Positions 1 to 9,937 of a DNA stretch of 64,000 bases are shown one piece after another (positions within the stretch are counted from its first letter, which is position 1; each line of letters starts with the position of its first letter). A model generated the notes under the pieces. That model saw nothing but the letters and a program-made list of their open reading frames with translations. It was not told the origin of the DNA and did no database searches. This DNA comes from Paludisphaera mucosa (lineage in GTDB: Bacteria > Planctomycetota > Planctomycetia > Isosphaerales > Isosphaeraceae): the NCBI RefSeq assembly GCF_029589435.1, contig NZ_JARRAG010000001.1, forward strand, positions 2,098,808 through 2,162,807. The letters are read 5' to 3'. The position numbers were made by a program, and so were the translations under genes.

Positions 1-2
1 TC

Positions 3-278
3 GACCGGCACCCCGAGCCGGCGGACGTCGCCTTGCTCGTCGAGGTCGCCGACTCCAGCCTCGCGCGCGACCGCGGCGAGAAGCGGGACATCTACGCCCG
101 GGCGGGTATTCCCATTTACTGGGTCGTGGACCTGACGGCGCGATGCGTCGAGGTCTACACAGGGCCGCGGGATGGAGCCTACGCCTCGACCCTCGTGATC
201 GCGGAAGACGCCGCGATCGACGTCGTCGTCGAAGGCGAGCCCTGGGGCAGGCTGGTCGTCGCCGCGATCCTCCCTTGA
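3..278 (+). CDS. Uma2 family endonuclease, C-terminal part (5' end outside window)
   Basis: The reading frame is open from the window edge and ends at 278. The visible 91 residues contain VALLVEVADSSLARDRGEK, then a YARAGIPIYWVVDL segment, both typical of the PD-(D/E)XK-like Uma2 (DUF820) family. These proteins are numerous in planctomycetes and cyanobacteria, and their biological role is poorly known. The E of LLVEV and the downstream K of the REK-type helix fit the expected catalytic arrangement. The ATG at 33 is internal to the conserved fold, so it is not the true start. It converges on the DUF1501 gene with about 10 bp between them. Confidence 0.8.
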   Translation, partial: DRHPEPADVALLVEVADSSLARDRGEKRDIYARAGIPIYWVVDLTARCVEVYTGPRDGAYASTLVIAEDAAIDVVVEGEPWGRLVVAAILP

Positions 279-288
279 TCGCGGATCG

Positions 289-1782
289 TCAGGCCAGCAC
301 CTCGGAGATGACCTCGGCGTCGGCGACCAGCGGCAGGGGGCGGCCCAGGCGGTCGCGGATCATGGCGGCGGGGTCGATGCCCAGCAGGTGGTACATCGTG
401 GCGAGCACGTCCTTGGGCGAGACCCGGCGCTCGACGGGGTCGCCGCCGATCTTGTCCGACTTGCCGAGCACGCGCCCCCGGCCGATGCCGCCGCCGGCCA
501 TGACCACCGAATAGCAGCGCGACCAGTGGTCGCGGCCCCCGCCGGGTACGTTGCCGATCTGCGGGGTCCGGCCGTGTTCGCTCAGGAGCACGACCAGGGT
601 CTCGTCGAGCGTCCCCCGGCGGTCGAGGTCCAGGATCAGGCCGGAGAGGGTCCGGTCCAGGCCGGGCAGGAGTTCGTCCTTCATGCGCGGGAAGTGGTCC
701 CAGTGGGTGTCCCAGCCGGTCCCCGCCAGGCCGTACTCGTCCCAGAAGACCGAGACGAAACGGCCGCCGGCCTCGACGAGTCGACGGGCCGTGAGCGTCG
801 CCTGGCCGAACAGGGTCATGCCGTAGAGGGCCCGGGTGTCCCACGTCTCCAGGTCGAGGTCGAAGGCCTGGCGGAACGTCGGCGACTGGAGCAGGCGATA
901 CGCCGTCTCGCGATGGCGGTCGATCGCCGGACCGGCGGAGAGGCCGCGATGGGCGTCTTCGAGCTGCTGGAGCAACGTGCGGCGGCGGTCGAGCTGGTCG
1001 AGGGTGACGGTGCCCGACGGGCCGTTCACGCCGCTGATCTGGAACCGGCTGTCGGGCGTGATCCCGCGATAGGGTTCGAGGTCGTCCCAGGCGAGCGCCG
1101 CCAGGGTCTTGCTCGCCTTTTTCGTCCCCTGGCCGAGGAACTCGGTGCAGATCGGGTCGTAGGCCTGCCCGAGGAACCCGCCGTACGGCCCGGCGCGGGC
1201 GACCTCGCCGATGCGCTGGCTGCTGAAGGCGAACGGGAGCTGCAGGTTCCGCGGCACCTCGGGCCGATCCGCCGCCCCCCCGCCTCGGCCGGCGTCCATG
1301 TAGTCGACGACCGAGCCGATGAAGGGCCAGTGGGCCGGGTCGCGCGGGCTCAGCTCCATGGCGAGCGGGATCGCCGGGTTGCCGGTCGTCGCGTAGGCCA
1401 CGCCGTGGACGGGGAAGGGATGCGAGACCGAGCGGATGACCGTGATCTTGTCCATGATCGCGGCCAGGTTCGGCAGCCCTTCGCAGAAGTTCACGCCGGG
1501 GACGCTGGTCGGGATCGCCCCGAACTCGCCGCGGATCTGCGAGGGGGCGTCGGGCTTGGGGTCGAACGTCTCGATCTGGCTGTGCGACCCGTAGAGGAAG
1601 AGCATGATGCACGACTTCGCCCGGCCGAAGCCCGGAAGCCCCGCGGTCGACGACGCTTCGGGCGCGGCCCCGACCCGGCCGCCGAGCCCCGCGCCGAGCA
1701 CGCCGAGCGATCCCACCTGCAGCAGGTCGCGCCGGGTCAGGCCGTCGCACAACCGTTTGGGACCGCCCAGGACTCGGATCAT
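289..1782 (-). CDS. DUF1501 domain-containing protein (first copy)
   Basis: 497 residues. The chosen ATG at 1782 is preceded by GAGGTGG on the minus strand and starts a Tat-like leader with the motif TRRDLLQVG followed by a Gly/Leu-rich segment. The body matches DUF1501, a sulfatase/alkaline-phosphatase-like family abundant in planctomycetes: a CIMLFLYGSHSQIETFDPKP region near the N-terminus, a WDTHWDHFPRMKDELLPGLD region, LSEHGRTPQIG and GGRDHWSRCYS, and a terminal LGIDP segment. The substrate is unknown. The family usually sits beside DUF1549/DUF1553 cytochrome proteins, which are absent here. It is divergent from the second DUF1501 gene across a 237-bp promoter region. Confidence 0.9.
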   Translation of the reverse strand: MIRVLGGPKRLCDGLTRRDLLQVGSLGVLGAGLGGRVGAAPEASSTAGLPGFGRAKSCIMLFLYGSHSQIETFDPKPDAPSQIRGEFGAIPTSVPGVNFCEGLPNLAAIMDKITVIRSVSHPFPVHGVAYATTGNPAIPLAMELSPRDPAHWPFIGSVVDYMDAGRGGGAADRPEVPRNLQLPFAFSSQRIGEVARAGPYGGFLGQAYDPICTEFLGQGTKKASKTLAALAWDDLEPYRGITPDSRFQISGVNGPSGTVTLDQLDRRRTLLQQLEDAHRGLSAGPAIDRHRETAYRLLQSPTFRQAFDLDLETWDTRALYGMTLFGQATLTARRLVEAGGRFVSVFWDEYGLAGTGWDTHWDHFPRMKDELLPGLDRTLSGLILDLDRRGTLDETLVVLLSEHGRTPQIGNVPGGGRDHWSRCYSVVMAGGGIGRGRVLGKSDKIGGDPVERRVSPKDVLATMYHLLGIDPAAMIRDRLGRPLPLVADAEVISEVLA

Positions 1783-1926
1783 GGACCACCTCGCCTCAGG
1801 GGAAGGGCGGCGTCTTCGCGCGGAGCCCCGTCGATCGGACACCGTCGCAGGATAACCACCTTCCAAGAATTATTCAACAAAGCGACCGCCTGTATCGTCG
1901 GACGTAACCCGGGGCCGCCTGCACCC

Positions 1927-1955
1927 TTGGCAGGGTCGCCATCAATTGTTAAACT
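1927..1955 (+). promoter_or_regulatory. Candidate sigma70-type promoter for the DUF1501 gene at 2020
   Basis: TTGGCA (1927-1932, five of six matches to TTGACA), a 17-bp spacer and TAAACT (1950-1955, four of six). This would start transcription near 1962, about 58 bp before the ATG. The site lies in the AT-richer part of the divergent region 1783-2019. Confidence 0.4.
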
Positions 1956-2019
1956 TCGGCTCGCGTCCCGGGCCGGAGTCGGGTTCATTCGCACGACGCG
2001 ATCGAGGTTCCTTCCCTAG

Positions 2020-3405
2020 ATGAGGACGGCGACGATGGGCCAGCGGAAGTCTCCGAGATCGGTCGGCTCGCGGATCTCGCGGCGGAGCTTCGTGCAGGCG
2101 GGCTCGGGGCTGCTCGGCCTATCGCTGCCCGGTCTTCTGGCGGCGCGGCAGGCCTCGGCGGCGACGACCGGCCGGGCGAAGTCGGTCATCGTGATCCTGC
2201 TCAGCGGCGGCCTGGGCCAGCACGACTCGTTCGACATGAAGCCCGAGGCGACCGAGGGCATCCGCGGCGAGTTCCGGCCGATCCAGACGGCCGTGCCCGG
2301 CGTCCACTTCTGCGAGCACCTGCCGCGGCTCGCGGCGCGGGCGCAGGACCTGGCGGTCGTGCGGTCGATGTCGCACCCCGAGGGGAACCACCTGGTCGCG
2401 GTCCACCACGTGCTGACCGGCCGGCCCTCGTTCCCGCGCGGGGCGAGCGACCTGGACCGCGTGGCCTCGCGCGACGATTTCCCGTGCTACGCGGCCGTGG
2501 TCGACCACCTGCGGACCCGGCAGGAGGGCATCCCCAACGGCGTCGCCCTGCCGCTCAAGCTGATCGAGGGCCCGCTGACCTGGCCGGGCCAGGACGCGGG
2601 CTTCCTGGGGCCGCGTCACGACCCCTGGCAGCTCCGCCTCGATCCCAACAAGCCCGAGGCCCGCGACGACAGCCTGACGCTCCCCGAGGGCCTCGACGCC
2701 GAGCGGCTCCATCGCCGCCGCCACCTGATGACCCAGTCCACGGCCCCGGTCGCGAGCGACGCCTTCCTCGACCAGCAGGACGCCGCGCTCGCCATGCTCT
2801 GCAACAGCAGGGTGGGCCGGGCCCTCGACCCGGACCAGGAGGATCCCCGGCTGGTCGACCGCTACGGCCGCCACGTCTTCGGCCGCTCGCTGCTCATCGC
2901 CCGCCGGCTCGTCGAGATCGGCGTGCCGGTCGTCCAGGCGACGATGGGGATCGTCCAGACCTGGGACACGCACGTCGGCAACTTCCCCCGCCTGAAGGAC
3001 GACCTCCTGCCCGCCCTCGACCGCGCGGTGTCGACCCTGCTCGACGACCTCAAGGCCCGGGGCCTGCTGGACGAGACGCTCGTCATCATGCTGGGCGAGT
3101 TCGGCCGCACGCCGCGGATCTCGCAGCTCACCCCCGGCGCGGTGCCGGGCCGCGACCACTGGCCGGCGGTCTTCCCGGCGGTCTTCGCCGGCGGCGGCGT
3201 GGTGGGCGGCCAGGTGATCGGCAAGTCGGACAAGCTGGGCGCGTACCCGGTCACCAAGACCTTCGGCCCCCCGGACCTCGCCGCCACCGTCTACCGGGCC
3301 CTCGGCATCGACCCGGCCACCGAGATCCGCGACCGCCTCAACCGCCCCCTCCGCCTCTGCACGGGCGAGGCCATCGACCCGCTCTACACGACGGCCGAGG
3401 TCTGA
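2020..3405 (+). CDS. DUF1501 domain-containing protein (second copy)
   Basis: 461 residues with a clear Tat-type signal (SRRSFVQAG followed by a Leu-rich h-region and an ASAAT cleavage region), so export in folded form is likely. Family landmarks are VIVILLSGGLGQHDSFDMKP, TWDTHVGNFPRLKDDLLPALD, MLGEFGRTPRIS, PGRDHWPAVFPAVFAGGG and the terminal ALGIDPATEIRDR. It is homologous to the copies at 289-1782 and 22881-24062. It stops 8 bp before the convergent porin gene. The exact biochemical role is unknown. Confidence 0.9.
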   Translation: MRTATMGQRKSPRSVGSRISRRSFVQAGSGLLGLSLPGLLAARQASAATTGRAKSVIVILLSGGLGQHDSFDMKPEATEGIRGEFRPIQTAVPGVHFCEHLPRLAARAQDLAVVRSMSHPEGNHLVAVHHVLTGRPSFPRGASDLDRVASRDDFPCYAAVVDHLRTRQEGIPNGVALPLKLIEGPLTWPGQDAGFLGPRHDPWQLRLDPNKPEARDDSLTLPEGLDAERLHRRRHLMTQSTAPVASDAFLDQQDAALAMLCNSRVGRALDPDQEDPRLVDRYGRHVFGRSLLIARRLVEIGVPVVQATMGIVQTWDTHVGNFPRLKDDLLPALDRAVSTLLDDLKARGLLDETLVIMLGEFGRTPRISQLTPGAVPGRDHWPAVFPAVFAGGGVVGGQVIGKSDKLGAYPVTKTFGPPDLAATVYRALGIDPATEIRDRLNRPLRLCTGEAIDPLYTTAEV

Positions 3406-3413
3406 GACGAGCC

Positions 3414-5108
3414 TCAGAAGTCCGTCTGCCACTGGACCTGGAAGAGCGTGCCGGTCTCGCCGGCGCGGTAGCCGGTGATGAAGTTCTGGGCCGGCGAGCC
3501 CTGGACCCGCAGGACCTCGAACGTCGTCCGCCAGGTCCGCGCGCCGCGAGGGTACCAGTTCACGCCGCCGCCGTATTCGACGCCGCCGCCGAACCGGCCC
3601 GTCACGAACGACGAGCGGGCGAACGCCTCGAGCTTGTGCGGCTTGAGGAAATATCCCCCCTGCAGCAGGGCCCCGGTGTCGAAGAGCGAGTTGTAGGGCG
3701 AGCGCCCGCCGATGGTCTGGAAGCCGTCCAGCCAGCGGAAGAAGTACTCGCCCGAGATCCCGAAGCCGCGGTGCTTCATGGCCGCGTCGATCGTCCAAAG
3801 CTGCAGGTTGGTCGATTGCAGCTCCACCCCCGGGGCGAGGACATCGGGCCGGAAGAGGGGCGTGCCGTCGGAGAGGCGGATCAGCGTGTCCTCGGGGTTC
3901 CGGACCGCCGCCAGCGAGAATCCCTGGTTCGACTCGTGGGCGATGTTGACGTTGGTCCCGAACCGGAAGCTGCGCTCCTGGTGGAACTCGACGTCCGAGA
4001 CCCCCACGCCGTAATCGTCGGTCGGCTCCCACCAGACCGTCCCGCCGAAGGCCAGCGACGATCCCACGCGCGTCGCCACGCCCTGCGTGAACCGGCTCAG
4101 CGAATTCGCCACCATCGCCACGTAGTTCAGGCCGTCGATCGGCTCGCCCTGGGCCCAGATCCCCGGGCTGATGTTGGGCCGGAAGAAGGTCGTGGCCATC
4201 AGCCGGTCGGCCCCCAGGGTGTGACGGAACGACTCGTACCACTCGCGCGTGCCCGGGATGAGCCAGTTGCCGACGCGGAGGTCGAAGGCGCGGTTGAAGC
4301 GGTAGTTGATCCAACCCAGGTACACGGTGTCGTTGATCGGCGTGGACGAGAACACGATCGCCGTGAACTGGAGCCTGGGATCGATGCCGAACCCCGAGAA
4401 GACCACGAAGTTGCGCGAGACCTCGAACGAATTGAAGCTGCGGATCGGCTCGCGCACGCCCTCGGCGTCGACCCAGGAGTCGCGGCTCTTGGCGAAGTTC
4501 TGGAAGCGGGCCTGGGTGATGAGGTCGAATCGCAGCTCGAAAGGGACGCGCTGGGCGTCGTTGGGCCGGACCAGCACGTAGGCGCCCAGCGCCTCGTCGT
4601 AGTCGCCCACCTTGAACCGGGAGGGGCCCGACGAGTCGTCGAAGGCAGACCCGACGCCGCGGGGCGGGTCGGCGTCGGACTCGCCGCCGACCCCGGCGTC
4701 GGCGTCCAGCTCCGTGCCGGGCGACCGCGGACCGGCGCCGGCCCCGGGCGCGGATGACGAGGGGACGGGAGGGGTTGGGAGCGGCTCCGCGTCGGTCGAC
4801 GATTCGGCCGCGGCCGGCTTCGCCTCTCCCCCGTCCAGGCGGCGGTTCAGCTCGTCGACGCGCTGCGTGAGCGACTGGTTCTGGTCGGCCAGCGCGGCGT
4901 TGCGACGCTCCAGCTCTTCAAGCCGTCGGGCGAGCCGGTCGACCGTCGCCGCGACCTGGTCGCCCGCAGGCGCCTGGGCCTCGACCGGGGCCGGGGCGGC
5001 CAGGAGGGCGAGGCCCAGGAGTCCGCCGGCGATCGATGCGACCGACCGTGGGGGCGGCTTCCCAGCCCCTCCAGGCGGTTTCGTGCGTCGGCGCGACGGG
5101 CGAGTCAT
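3414..5108 (-). CDS. Phosphate-selective porin O/P-like outer membrane protein
   Basis: 564 residues. The start at 5108 has a GAGGAAG ribosome site. The N-terminus holds a signal region ending near APVEAQA. A short coiled coil follows (residues about 50-90, VDRLARRLEELERRNAALAD type), then a low-complexity Pro/Ala/Glu linker and a beta-rich barrel region. The barrel contains RFDLITQARFQNFAKS, RPNISPGIWAQGEPI and VGNWLIPGTREWYESF segments typical of OprO/OprP-like porins in planctomycetes. The last residue is Phe, as in barrels inserted by the Bam machinery. The coiled coil before the barrel may be periplasmic or peptidoglycan-facing; that is inference. The substrate is not predictable. Confidence 0.85.
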   Translation of the reverse strand: MTRPSRRRTKPPGGAGKPPPRSVASIAGGLLGLALLAAPAPVEAQAPAGDQVAATVDRLARRLEELERRNAALADQNQSLTQRVDELNRRLDGGEAKPAAAESSTDAEPLPTPPVPSSSAPGAGAGPRSPGTELDADAGVGGESDADPPRGVGSAFDDSSGPSRFKVGDYDEALGAYVLVRPNDAQRVPFELRFDLITQARFQNFAKSRDSWVDAEGVREPIRSFNSFEVSRNFVVFSGFGIDPRLQFTAIVFSSTPINDTVYLGWINYRFNRAFDLRVGNWLIPGTREWYESFRHTLGADRLMATTFFRPNISPGIWAQGEPIDGLNYVAMVANSLSRFTQGVATRVGSSLAFGGTVWWEPTDDYGVGVSDVEFHQERSFRFGTNVNIAHESNQGFSLAAVRNPEDTLIRLSDGTPLFRPDVLAPGVELQSTNLQLWTIDAAMKHRGFGISGEYFFRWLDGFQTIGGRSPYNSLFDTGALLQGGYFLKPHKLEAFARSSFVTGRFGGGVEYGGGVNWYPRGARTWRTTFEVLRVQGSPAQNFITGYRAGETGTLFQVQWQTDF

Positions 5109-5349
5109 CCGGCTTCCTCGACGGCGGGGCGTCGTCCCGGGCCGACCTCGTCGTCGTATCCCGCCTTCGGACCCGGCTCCGCGCTAGGCGACCCGGCGGC
5201 TTCCGAAGGACGCTCCCGCCCGCTTTATCGGTCGAATCGCCGCGACTCGTCCAGCGAAAGCGGGATTCGGCTCAAGATTCTCCGAGTCCTCGGCCGATGG
5301 CGGCGGTGCTCGGCGTGGGCGGATCGCGAACGAAGAAGGCCGGATGAAA

Positions 5350-5384
5350 GGGCGAGAGCACCTTGATGCGTCTCACCCTCGCCC
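5350..5384 (-). terminator. Hairpin downstream of the DUF11 protein gene
   Basis: GGGCGAG (5350-5356) pairs with CTCGCCC (5378-5384) around a 21-nt loop. On the minus strand the stem is followed by a short T-containing stretch. It sits within the 304-bp gene-free stretch 5109-5412, where nothing else was seen. Confidence 0.3.
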
Positions 5385-5412
5385 GGCCCTCAGGAGGCTG
5401 CGATCGTCCGCC

Positions 5413-7233
5413 TCAGCGGACGACGGCCTGGAACGAGACGTAGCCGGAGGCTCCGGGGGGGATGGTCTCCCGGAGGTCCCACTTCAGCTCGGTGGAGCCG
5501 GCCTGGTTCTCGCCGGCGGTGAACTCCGAGCCCTTCGGGCCCTTGGCGGAGCCGGGGACGTATTCGAGCCTCGGCAGCAGGCTGTCGACGATGCTGACGG
5601 AACGGATCGGCGTGTTGCCCATGTTGCGGTAGGCGATGGCGTAGGTGACGACGTCGCCGGGCTCGGCCTCGGAGACGTCGACCCGCTTGACGACGGCCAG
5701 GCCGGGGCGGTTCGGCGGCGTCTCCACGCCCGTCATCTCCAGCGTGGGCTGGCTGCGGATCGCCTCGGCCGTCCCCTGGACGAGGTCGGCGACGATCGGC
5801 GACTCGGCCGTCTTGATCCCCGACAGCTTGATCTTGTCGCGGGCGACGACCGGCGCCTGGCGGAGCCGCTCGGTCCCGGCGGCCTGGGCCTGCGAGCCGA
5901 TCTTGGCCTGCTGGACGTTGCCGTAGCCCATCGCCCCGCGGACCTCCGAGCCCACGCCGGGGTAGACCTTGCCGAGCGCGGCCTGGACCCTGCGGCGGTC
6001 GCGGGCCAGCTCGGGCGCCTGGTTCTGCACCAGGCGGCGGGAGTCGTCGACCTTCGCGGCCTGGACCGGCTTCTGCGTCAGGGTGTTCAGGTTGAGCCCG
6101 TGGATCTCGACGTTCTCGATGGTCCCGGTGCTCACGCGGACCTCGGCGAAGCGGGGGGCGTAGATGCAGACGCGGTTGGTGGGGAGGACCTTGGGGTCGG
6201 CGTAGTTCTCGATCCCCACGTCGAAGCGGACGACGGCGTCGCGGGGGTCGACGCCCCGCAGCATGCCGCCGGCCCCGACGCCCGCCTTGGCGCCGCGGTC
6301 GCCGCCGTCGCAGAGGTACTCGTCGCGGGGGAGCGTGGGCCGGGCCCCGGGGACGAGCGGCGGGCAGGCCGGGCCGCTGGGGAGCGTGCACGGGTCGCCG
6401 CCGCACGAGAAGGCGCAGCGCCCGCCCGTGGGGGCGGCGATGCGGTCGAGCACGACGTCGCCGGTCGCGCCCGCCTGGATCTCGTCGAGGGTCGGCCGCC
6501 GGCCGCCGATGCGGACGATCGCGACCACCCGCCCCAGCGCCGCGGCCACGCGGACCGGATCCTCGGACGGGTTGATCTGGACGACCGCGATCTTGTCCTT
6601 GCCGAGCTTGAGCGGCAGCGCCTGGTCGGGGTCTTCCAGGTAGACGACCTTCGTGATCATCCGGCCGTGGTCGACGACGTCCCAGAGCTCCTCGTCGCTG
6701 AAGACGACGCGGATGGGGTACTTGCCCGGGTCGATCTCGGCGGGCCGGTGCATGTGGCCCACGACCTCGACGACCGGGAACAGCTCGGCGTCGGGGCGGT
6801 TGGGGATGTTGGCGAGGCGGAGCCGGTAGCCCACGCCGCGCTGGAGGCCGGTCGTCAGGATGCCGCCGCCGTCGCCGACGCTCGCGGCGGTCGGCTGCGG
6901 GGCCAGGACCTCGACCGTCAATTTCTCGGGGCCCTGGAAGCGGACGGTCTGGATGTTGGGATCGGGCAGCGGGCTGACGGGCGGGCCGTGGCCTTCGGGC
7001 GTGACGATCCCGGGCGTCGGGGCCGCCGGCGCGTCGGCCGGGGCGGGCGCGAGGGACTGCGCCGGGGTCGGCTCAGGGACGTCCCCGGCCGGCGCGGGCG
7101 CCGGGGCCGGCGACGGCGCGACGTCCTGGGCGAGCGCGTCGGACCCCCGCGAGGCCGGCGCGAGGCCCAGGGCGACGGCGACGATCCCACCTCTGATCCA
7201 CCGACGGTCGAGTGGTTTTGCGTGTCGGCTCAT
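5413..7233 (-). CDS. Secreted DUF11-domain protein, paralogue of the upstream gene product
   Basis: 606 residues from the ATG at 7233, which begins a signal peptide ([10 protein letters not shown] ending near DALAQD) and a Pro/Ala linker. Residues about 90-250 share a domain with the neighbour at 7376-8406: IP.RP..EL.P.VEV, then a VTKV/ITKV-YL-DP block and a V(A/L)IVR-IG block. A Cys-rich stretch follows (residues about 260-320). The last roughly 100 residues form a DUF11 repeat ([16 protein letters not shown], then [19 protein letters not shown]), an Ig-like fold found in surface proteins. It is probably cell-surface or periplasmic; no enzymatic function is apparent. A naive reading extends this frame to 8406 or beyond; a hairpin and a second signal peptide argue for a separate gene. 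Confidence 0.8.
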   Translation of the reverse strand: MSRHAKPLDRRWIRGGIVAVALGLAPASRGSDALAQDVAPSPAPAPAPAGDVPEPTPAQSLAPAPADAPAAPTPGIVTPEGHGPPVSPLPDPNIQTVRFQGPEKLTVEVLAPQPTAASVGDGGGILTTGLQRGVGYRLRLANIPNRPDAELFPVVEVVGHMHRPAEIDPGKYPIRVVFSDEELWDVVDHGRMITKVVYLEDPDQALPLKLGKDKIAVVQINPSEDPVRVAAALGRVVAIVRIGGRRPTLDEIQAGATGDVVLDRIAAPTGGRCAFSCGGDPCTLPSGPACPPLVPGARPTLPRDEYLCDGGDRGAKAGVGAGGMLRGVDPRDAVVRFDVGIENYADPKVLPTNRVCIYAPRFAEVRVSTGTIENVEIHGLNLNTLTQKPVQAAKVDDSRRLVQNQAPELARDRRRVQAALGKVYPGVGSEVRGAMGYGNVQQAKIGSQAQAAGTERLRQAPVVARDKIKLSGIKTAESPIVADLVQGTAEAIRSQPTLEMTGVETPPNRPGLAVVKRVDVSEAEPGDVVTYAIAYRNMGNTPIRSVSIVDSLLPRLEYVPGSAKGPKGSEFTAGENQAGSTELKWDLRETIPPGASGYVSFQAVVR

Positions 7234-7294
7234 CGACCAAGATCCTTGCTCGTGGGAAAAGGGAAGGGACGCCCGACGCGGCCGGCCGGTCGGC

Positions 7295-7342
7295 GAAGGC
7301 CCCGCCGGGAGGCGTCGCTGGGACGCTCCCGCCGGGGCCTTC
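7295..7342 (-). terminator. Long GC hairpin between the two paralogous secreted-protein genes
   Basis: Arms 7295-7316 and 7322-7342 pair over about 21 bp with one mismatch and one bulge, with a 5-nt loop. No T-tract follows on the minus strand, so intrinsic termination is uncertain. It lies between the proposed stop at 7376 and the start at 7233 and would be inside a coding region if the two genes were one. Confidence 0.5.
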
Positions 7343-7375
7343 GGGTTCGGGCCGTGGCAGCCGTCGATCCTGGGA

Positions 7376-8406
7376 TCAGGGCTGCGGGGCGGCCGCGGGC
7401 GGCTCGGGGGTCGGGGCGGGCGCGGCGGCCTCGGGGGCCGGGGGACCTCGGCGGCCGGCGCGGGGGGCCTCGGGGCCGGGATCGACGGGGCCGGGGCCGG
7501 CGGCGTGATGCCGGGGGCCGGGGCGGCGTCGACCGGGACGGCCTCGGAGGCCGGGGGGGCGGTCACGCCGGCGGGCAGGGCGCCCGGGGGCAGCTCGGTG
7601 ACCGGCGGGACGATCCCGGCGGACGGGGCGAGCACCGGGGCCGGGTTGACCACGCCGCCCTCGATCGGGGCCCCGACGACCGGGCCCGAAGGCAGGCCGC
7701 CGACCGCGCCCGAGTTGTTCTCCAGGTCGATGGCGCCGAGGCGGACGATCAGCAGGATCGTGCCCCGCTTGTCGGCCTCGATGATCGGGTCGACGCCCGG
7801 CTCCAGGCGCGTCGAGACCAGGGTCTCCACGCCCGAGACGGCCACTTCCTGATACTTGGGATCGGGCAGGTAGATGACCTTGGTGACGAAGTTGCCGCCG
7901 TCGACGACCTGGTCGAAATCCTCGGCCGTGAACTGGACCGGGATCGCGTTGTGCGCCAGGTAGGCGTCGGTGGCCGGCGTGGTCGGGGCGATCTCGACCG
8001 TGGGATAGAGGGCCACGTTGGGCCGGCCCGGGATGGCCGACAGCTTCAACCGGTAGATGTAGCCCTGGTTGAAGTTGTAGCGGCCGGGGACGACCAGCGG
8101 GACGCCGCCGTAGGACCGCTCGCCGGTCGGGCCGGTGCCGGTCTGCCAGCTGATGTTCATCTTGTCCGGGTCGAGGAAGTAGACCTGGCTCTTCGTGTTC
8201 ACGAAGCGGCGGCCCTGCGCGGCGCCCCCGGCCCCGGGTCCGCCCATGGTGGCGGCGCTGTATTGCGGGCCGCCCGGGGGCGGCGTGTGCGAGCTGGCCA
8301 CGACGTGGGGGCGCAGCCACTTCTTCAGGCCGACGCCGGCGTCGCCGTAGCCGAATCCGTCGCCGGTGGCGGCCGCCGCCAGCAGCAGCATACCGATGGT
8401 TTGCAT
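7376..8406 (-). CDS. Secreted paralogue of the DUF11 protein, with apparent frameshift near its 3' end
   Basis: The start ATG at 8406 follows GGAGAGG. A short hydrophobic leader ([15 protein letters not shown]) is followed by a region homologous to the next gene: [28 protein letters not shown] and TILLIVRLG. The C-terminus is Pro/Ala-rich. The frame beginning at 8406 does not stop but runs through an intergenic-looking hairpin into the next gene. One extra C in the C-run around 7440-7444 (minus strand) would give a tail [16 protein letters not shown] ending at TGA 7376-7378. I therefore annotate an end at 7376 with a one-base frameshift, real or from sequencing. Function unknown; likely envelope-associated. 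Confidence 0.65.
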
Positions 8407-8686
8407 GGAAATCCTCTCCAACTCCCACGACCGAAGACGGCCGGCCCGGGGCCGATCGCTTCCGATCTGCCGATCGGGGAGAATGTGTGTCGTCCTGACA
8501 TCCTGTGCGACCGACTCGGCCCGGTCGAGCCGTCGTGCCTGGCGACTCGCCCGCGACCCCAACCTCCGCCAGGGCCCGCCTCCCGGCTGGGCCTGCGGAC
8601 CGTCCGCCGGACTTGCGTCTCCAGACGCCCAGGGATATGATCGGGCATCCTTCCCGTACCCTTGAGAAATTGCGTACACCCCGACT

Positions 8687-9808
8687 ATGCGCACTAACCG
8701 GTTCGCCCGCCAAATCACGCTCGCCGCGGCCCTCGTCGGGGCCTGGATCGCCCCGCCGGCGCACGCCCAGGCGCCGGGCGCTCCGCCCCAACCCCAGCCC
8801 GGGCAAGCTCCTGCGGCGACCGCCCCGGGCGCGCCGGGGGCCGCCCCGGCCGAGAAGCCCGAGGAGCCCCCCACCGAGGCCGAGATCCTGATCGACGTGG
8901 CGATCAAAAAAATCGCCGCCGTCAAGGCCGTTTCGGCGGACCTGGTGCAAGACGTCAAGATGCTGGGGCAGAAGTTCCAGATCAAGGGCCGCTACATCAA
9001 GGCCACGGGCGCTCGCGTCTACCTGCGGCTCGACGTCGCCGGACTCCCCGGGTCGACCGGCACCCTGCTGCAGGTCAGCAACGGCGACGTGCTGTGGGAC
9101 TACCAGAAGATCCTCGACTCCCAGTCGTATCGCAAGCTCAGCGTCAAGCCGATCCTCGAACGCCTCGAGACGCCCGACATCGACAAGACCCTCCGCGAGC
9201 AGATCCTCGCCAGCCTCGGCTTCACCGGGCCCGAGGCGCTCCTCGCCGGCGTCCGCAAGGCCGTCCGGTTCGATCAGAAAGAGGAAGGCGACCTCGAAGG
9301 CAAGGCCGTCTACATCCTCAAGGGCGGCTGGCGCGACCGAGCCGGCCTGGTCACGCCCGACCAGCGCCCCGTCCCCGCCGCCGGCGCCCTCCCGCCGTAC
9401 ATCCCCAGCTTCGCGACGCTCACCATCGACAAGGAGACCGGCTGGCCGTACCGGCTCGAACTCCGGGGCCGCAACGCCACCTCCCTGATCGACACCCGCC
9501 AGGTCGGCTTCGACGGCCGACGGATCGGCGCCAAGAGCAGCATCGAGAGGCAGGATCCCAGCGAGCTGATCCTCGTCTACTCCAACGTCCAGGTCGACCC
9601 CGCCGTCAACGACGCCGACTTCGCCTTCCAGGCCCCGCCCAACGCGAACGTCGAGGACAACACCGAGATCATCCTCCAGTCGCTGAACAAGGCCATCGAA
9701 TTCCAGGCCCAGCAGAAGCGCATCGAGGCCGCCAACGCCGCCGGCTCCGTCCTGCAGCAGCCCATCGACGTCCCCACGCCCCCCCCCGCCGCCGACATCC
9801 CCAAGTAA
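8687..9808 (+). CDS. LolA-like periplasmic protein
   Basis: 373 residues with a signal peptide ([15 protein letters not shown]), a Pro/Ala/Gln linker to about residue 65, then a LolA/LolB-like fold region. The [20 protein letters not shown] start is followed by strands containing [17 protein letters not shown] and [10 protein letters not shown], which resemble outer-membrane lipoprotein-sorting proteins. It is longer than LolA (about 200 residues), and planctomycetes carry many such proteins of unknown cargo. No convincing ribosome site precedes the ATG. It is divergent from the paralogous secreted-protein pair across 280 bp. Confidence 0.6.
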   Translation: MRTNRFARQITLAAALVGAWIAPPAHAQAPGAPPQPQPGQAPAATAPGAPGAAPAEKPEEPPTEAEILIDVAIKKIAAVKAVSADLVQDVKMLGQKFQIKGRYIKATGARVYLRLDVAGLPGSTGTLLQVSNGDVLWDYQKILDSQSYRKLSVKPILERLETPDIDKTLREQILASLGFTGPEALLAGVRKAVRFDQKEEGDLEGKAVYILKGGWRDRAGLVTPDQRPVPAAGALPPYIPSFATLTIDKETGWPYRLELRGRNATSLIDTRQVGFDGRRIGAKSSIERQDPSELILVYSNVQVDPAVNDADFAFQAPPNANVEDNTEIILQSLNKAIEFQAQQKRIEAANAAGSVLQQPIDVPTPPPAADIPK

Positions 9809-9937
9809 TTCGGCGTCGACCCGACGATCGCAGGCCCGGCGGCCGCGTCGTCGGCTTCTTCATCTCCCTGGCGAATACACGACCATGTTCGCTAGGATAG
9901 TCGAGATTCCGTCGAGGCTTCGCGAAGAGGTGCGATC

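Noticed and set aside
8664-8692. TTGAGA-N18-TATGCG as a promoter of the LolA-like gene
   Set aside because: The -10 box would overlap the start codon itself, so it cannot drive a transcript including the ATG.
5413-8985. A single 1190-codon minus-strand frame covering both secreted paralogues
   Set aside because: It runs through an intergenic-looking hairpin, a second signal peptide and upstream promoter sequence. Two genes with one frameshift explain it better; the alternative is kept as a finding.
9821-9855. A weak hairpin after the LolA-like gene as terminator
   Set aside because: Only a 7-bp stem around a large loop and no T-tract; not strong enough to list.
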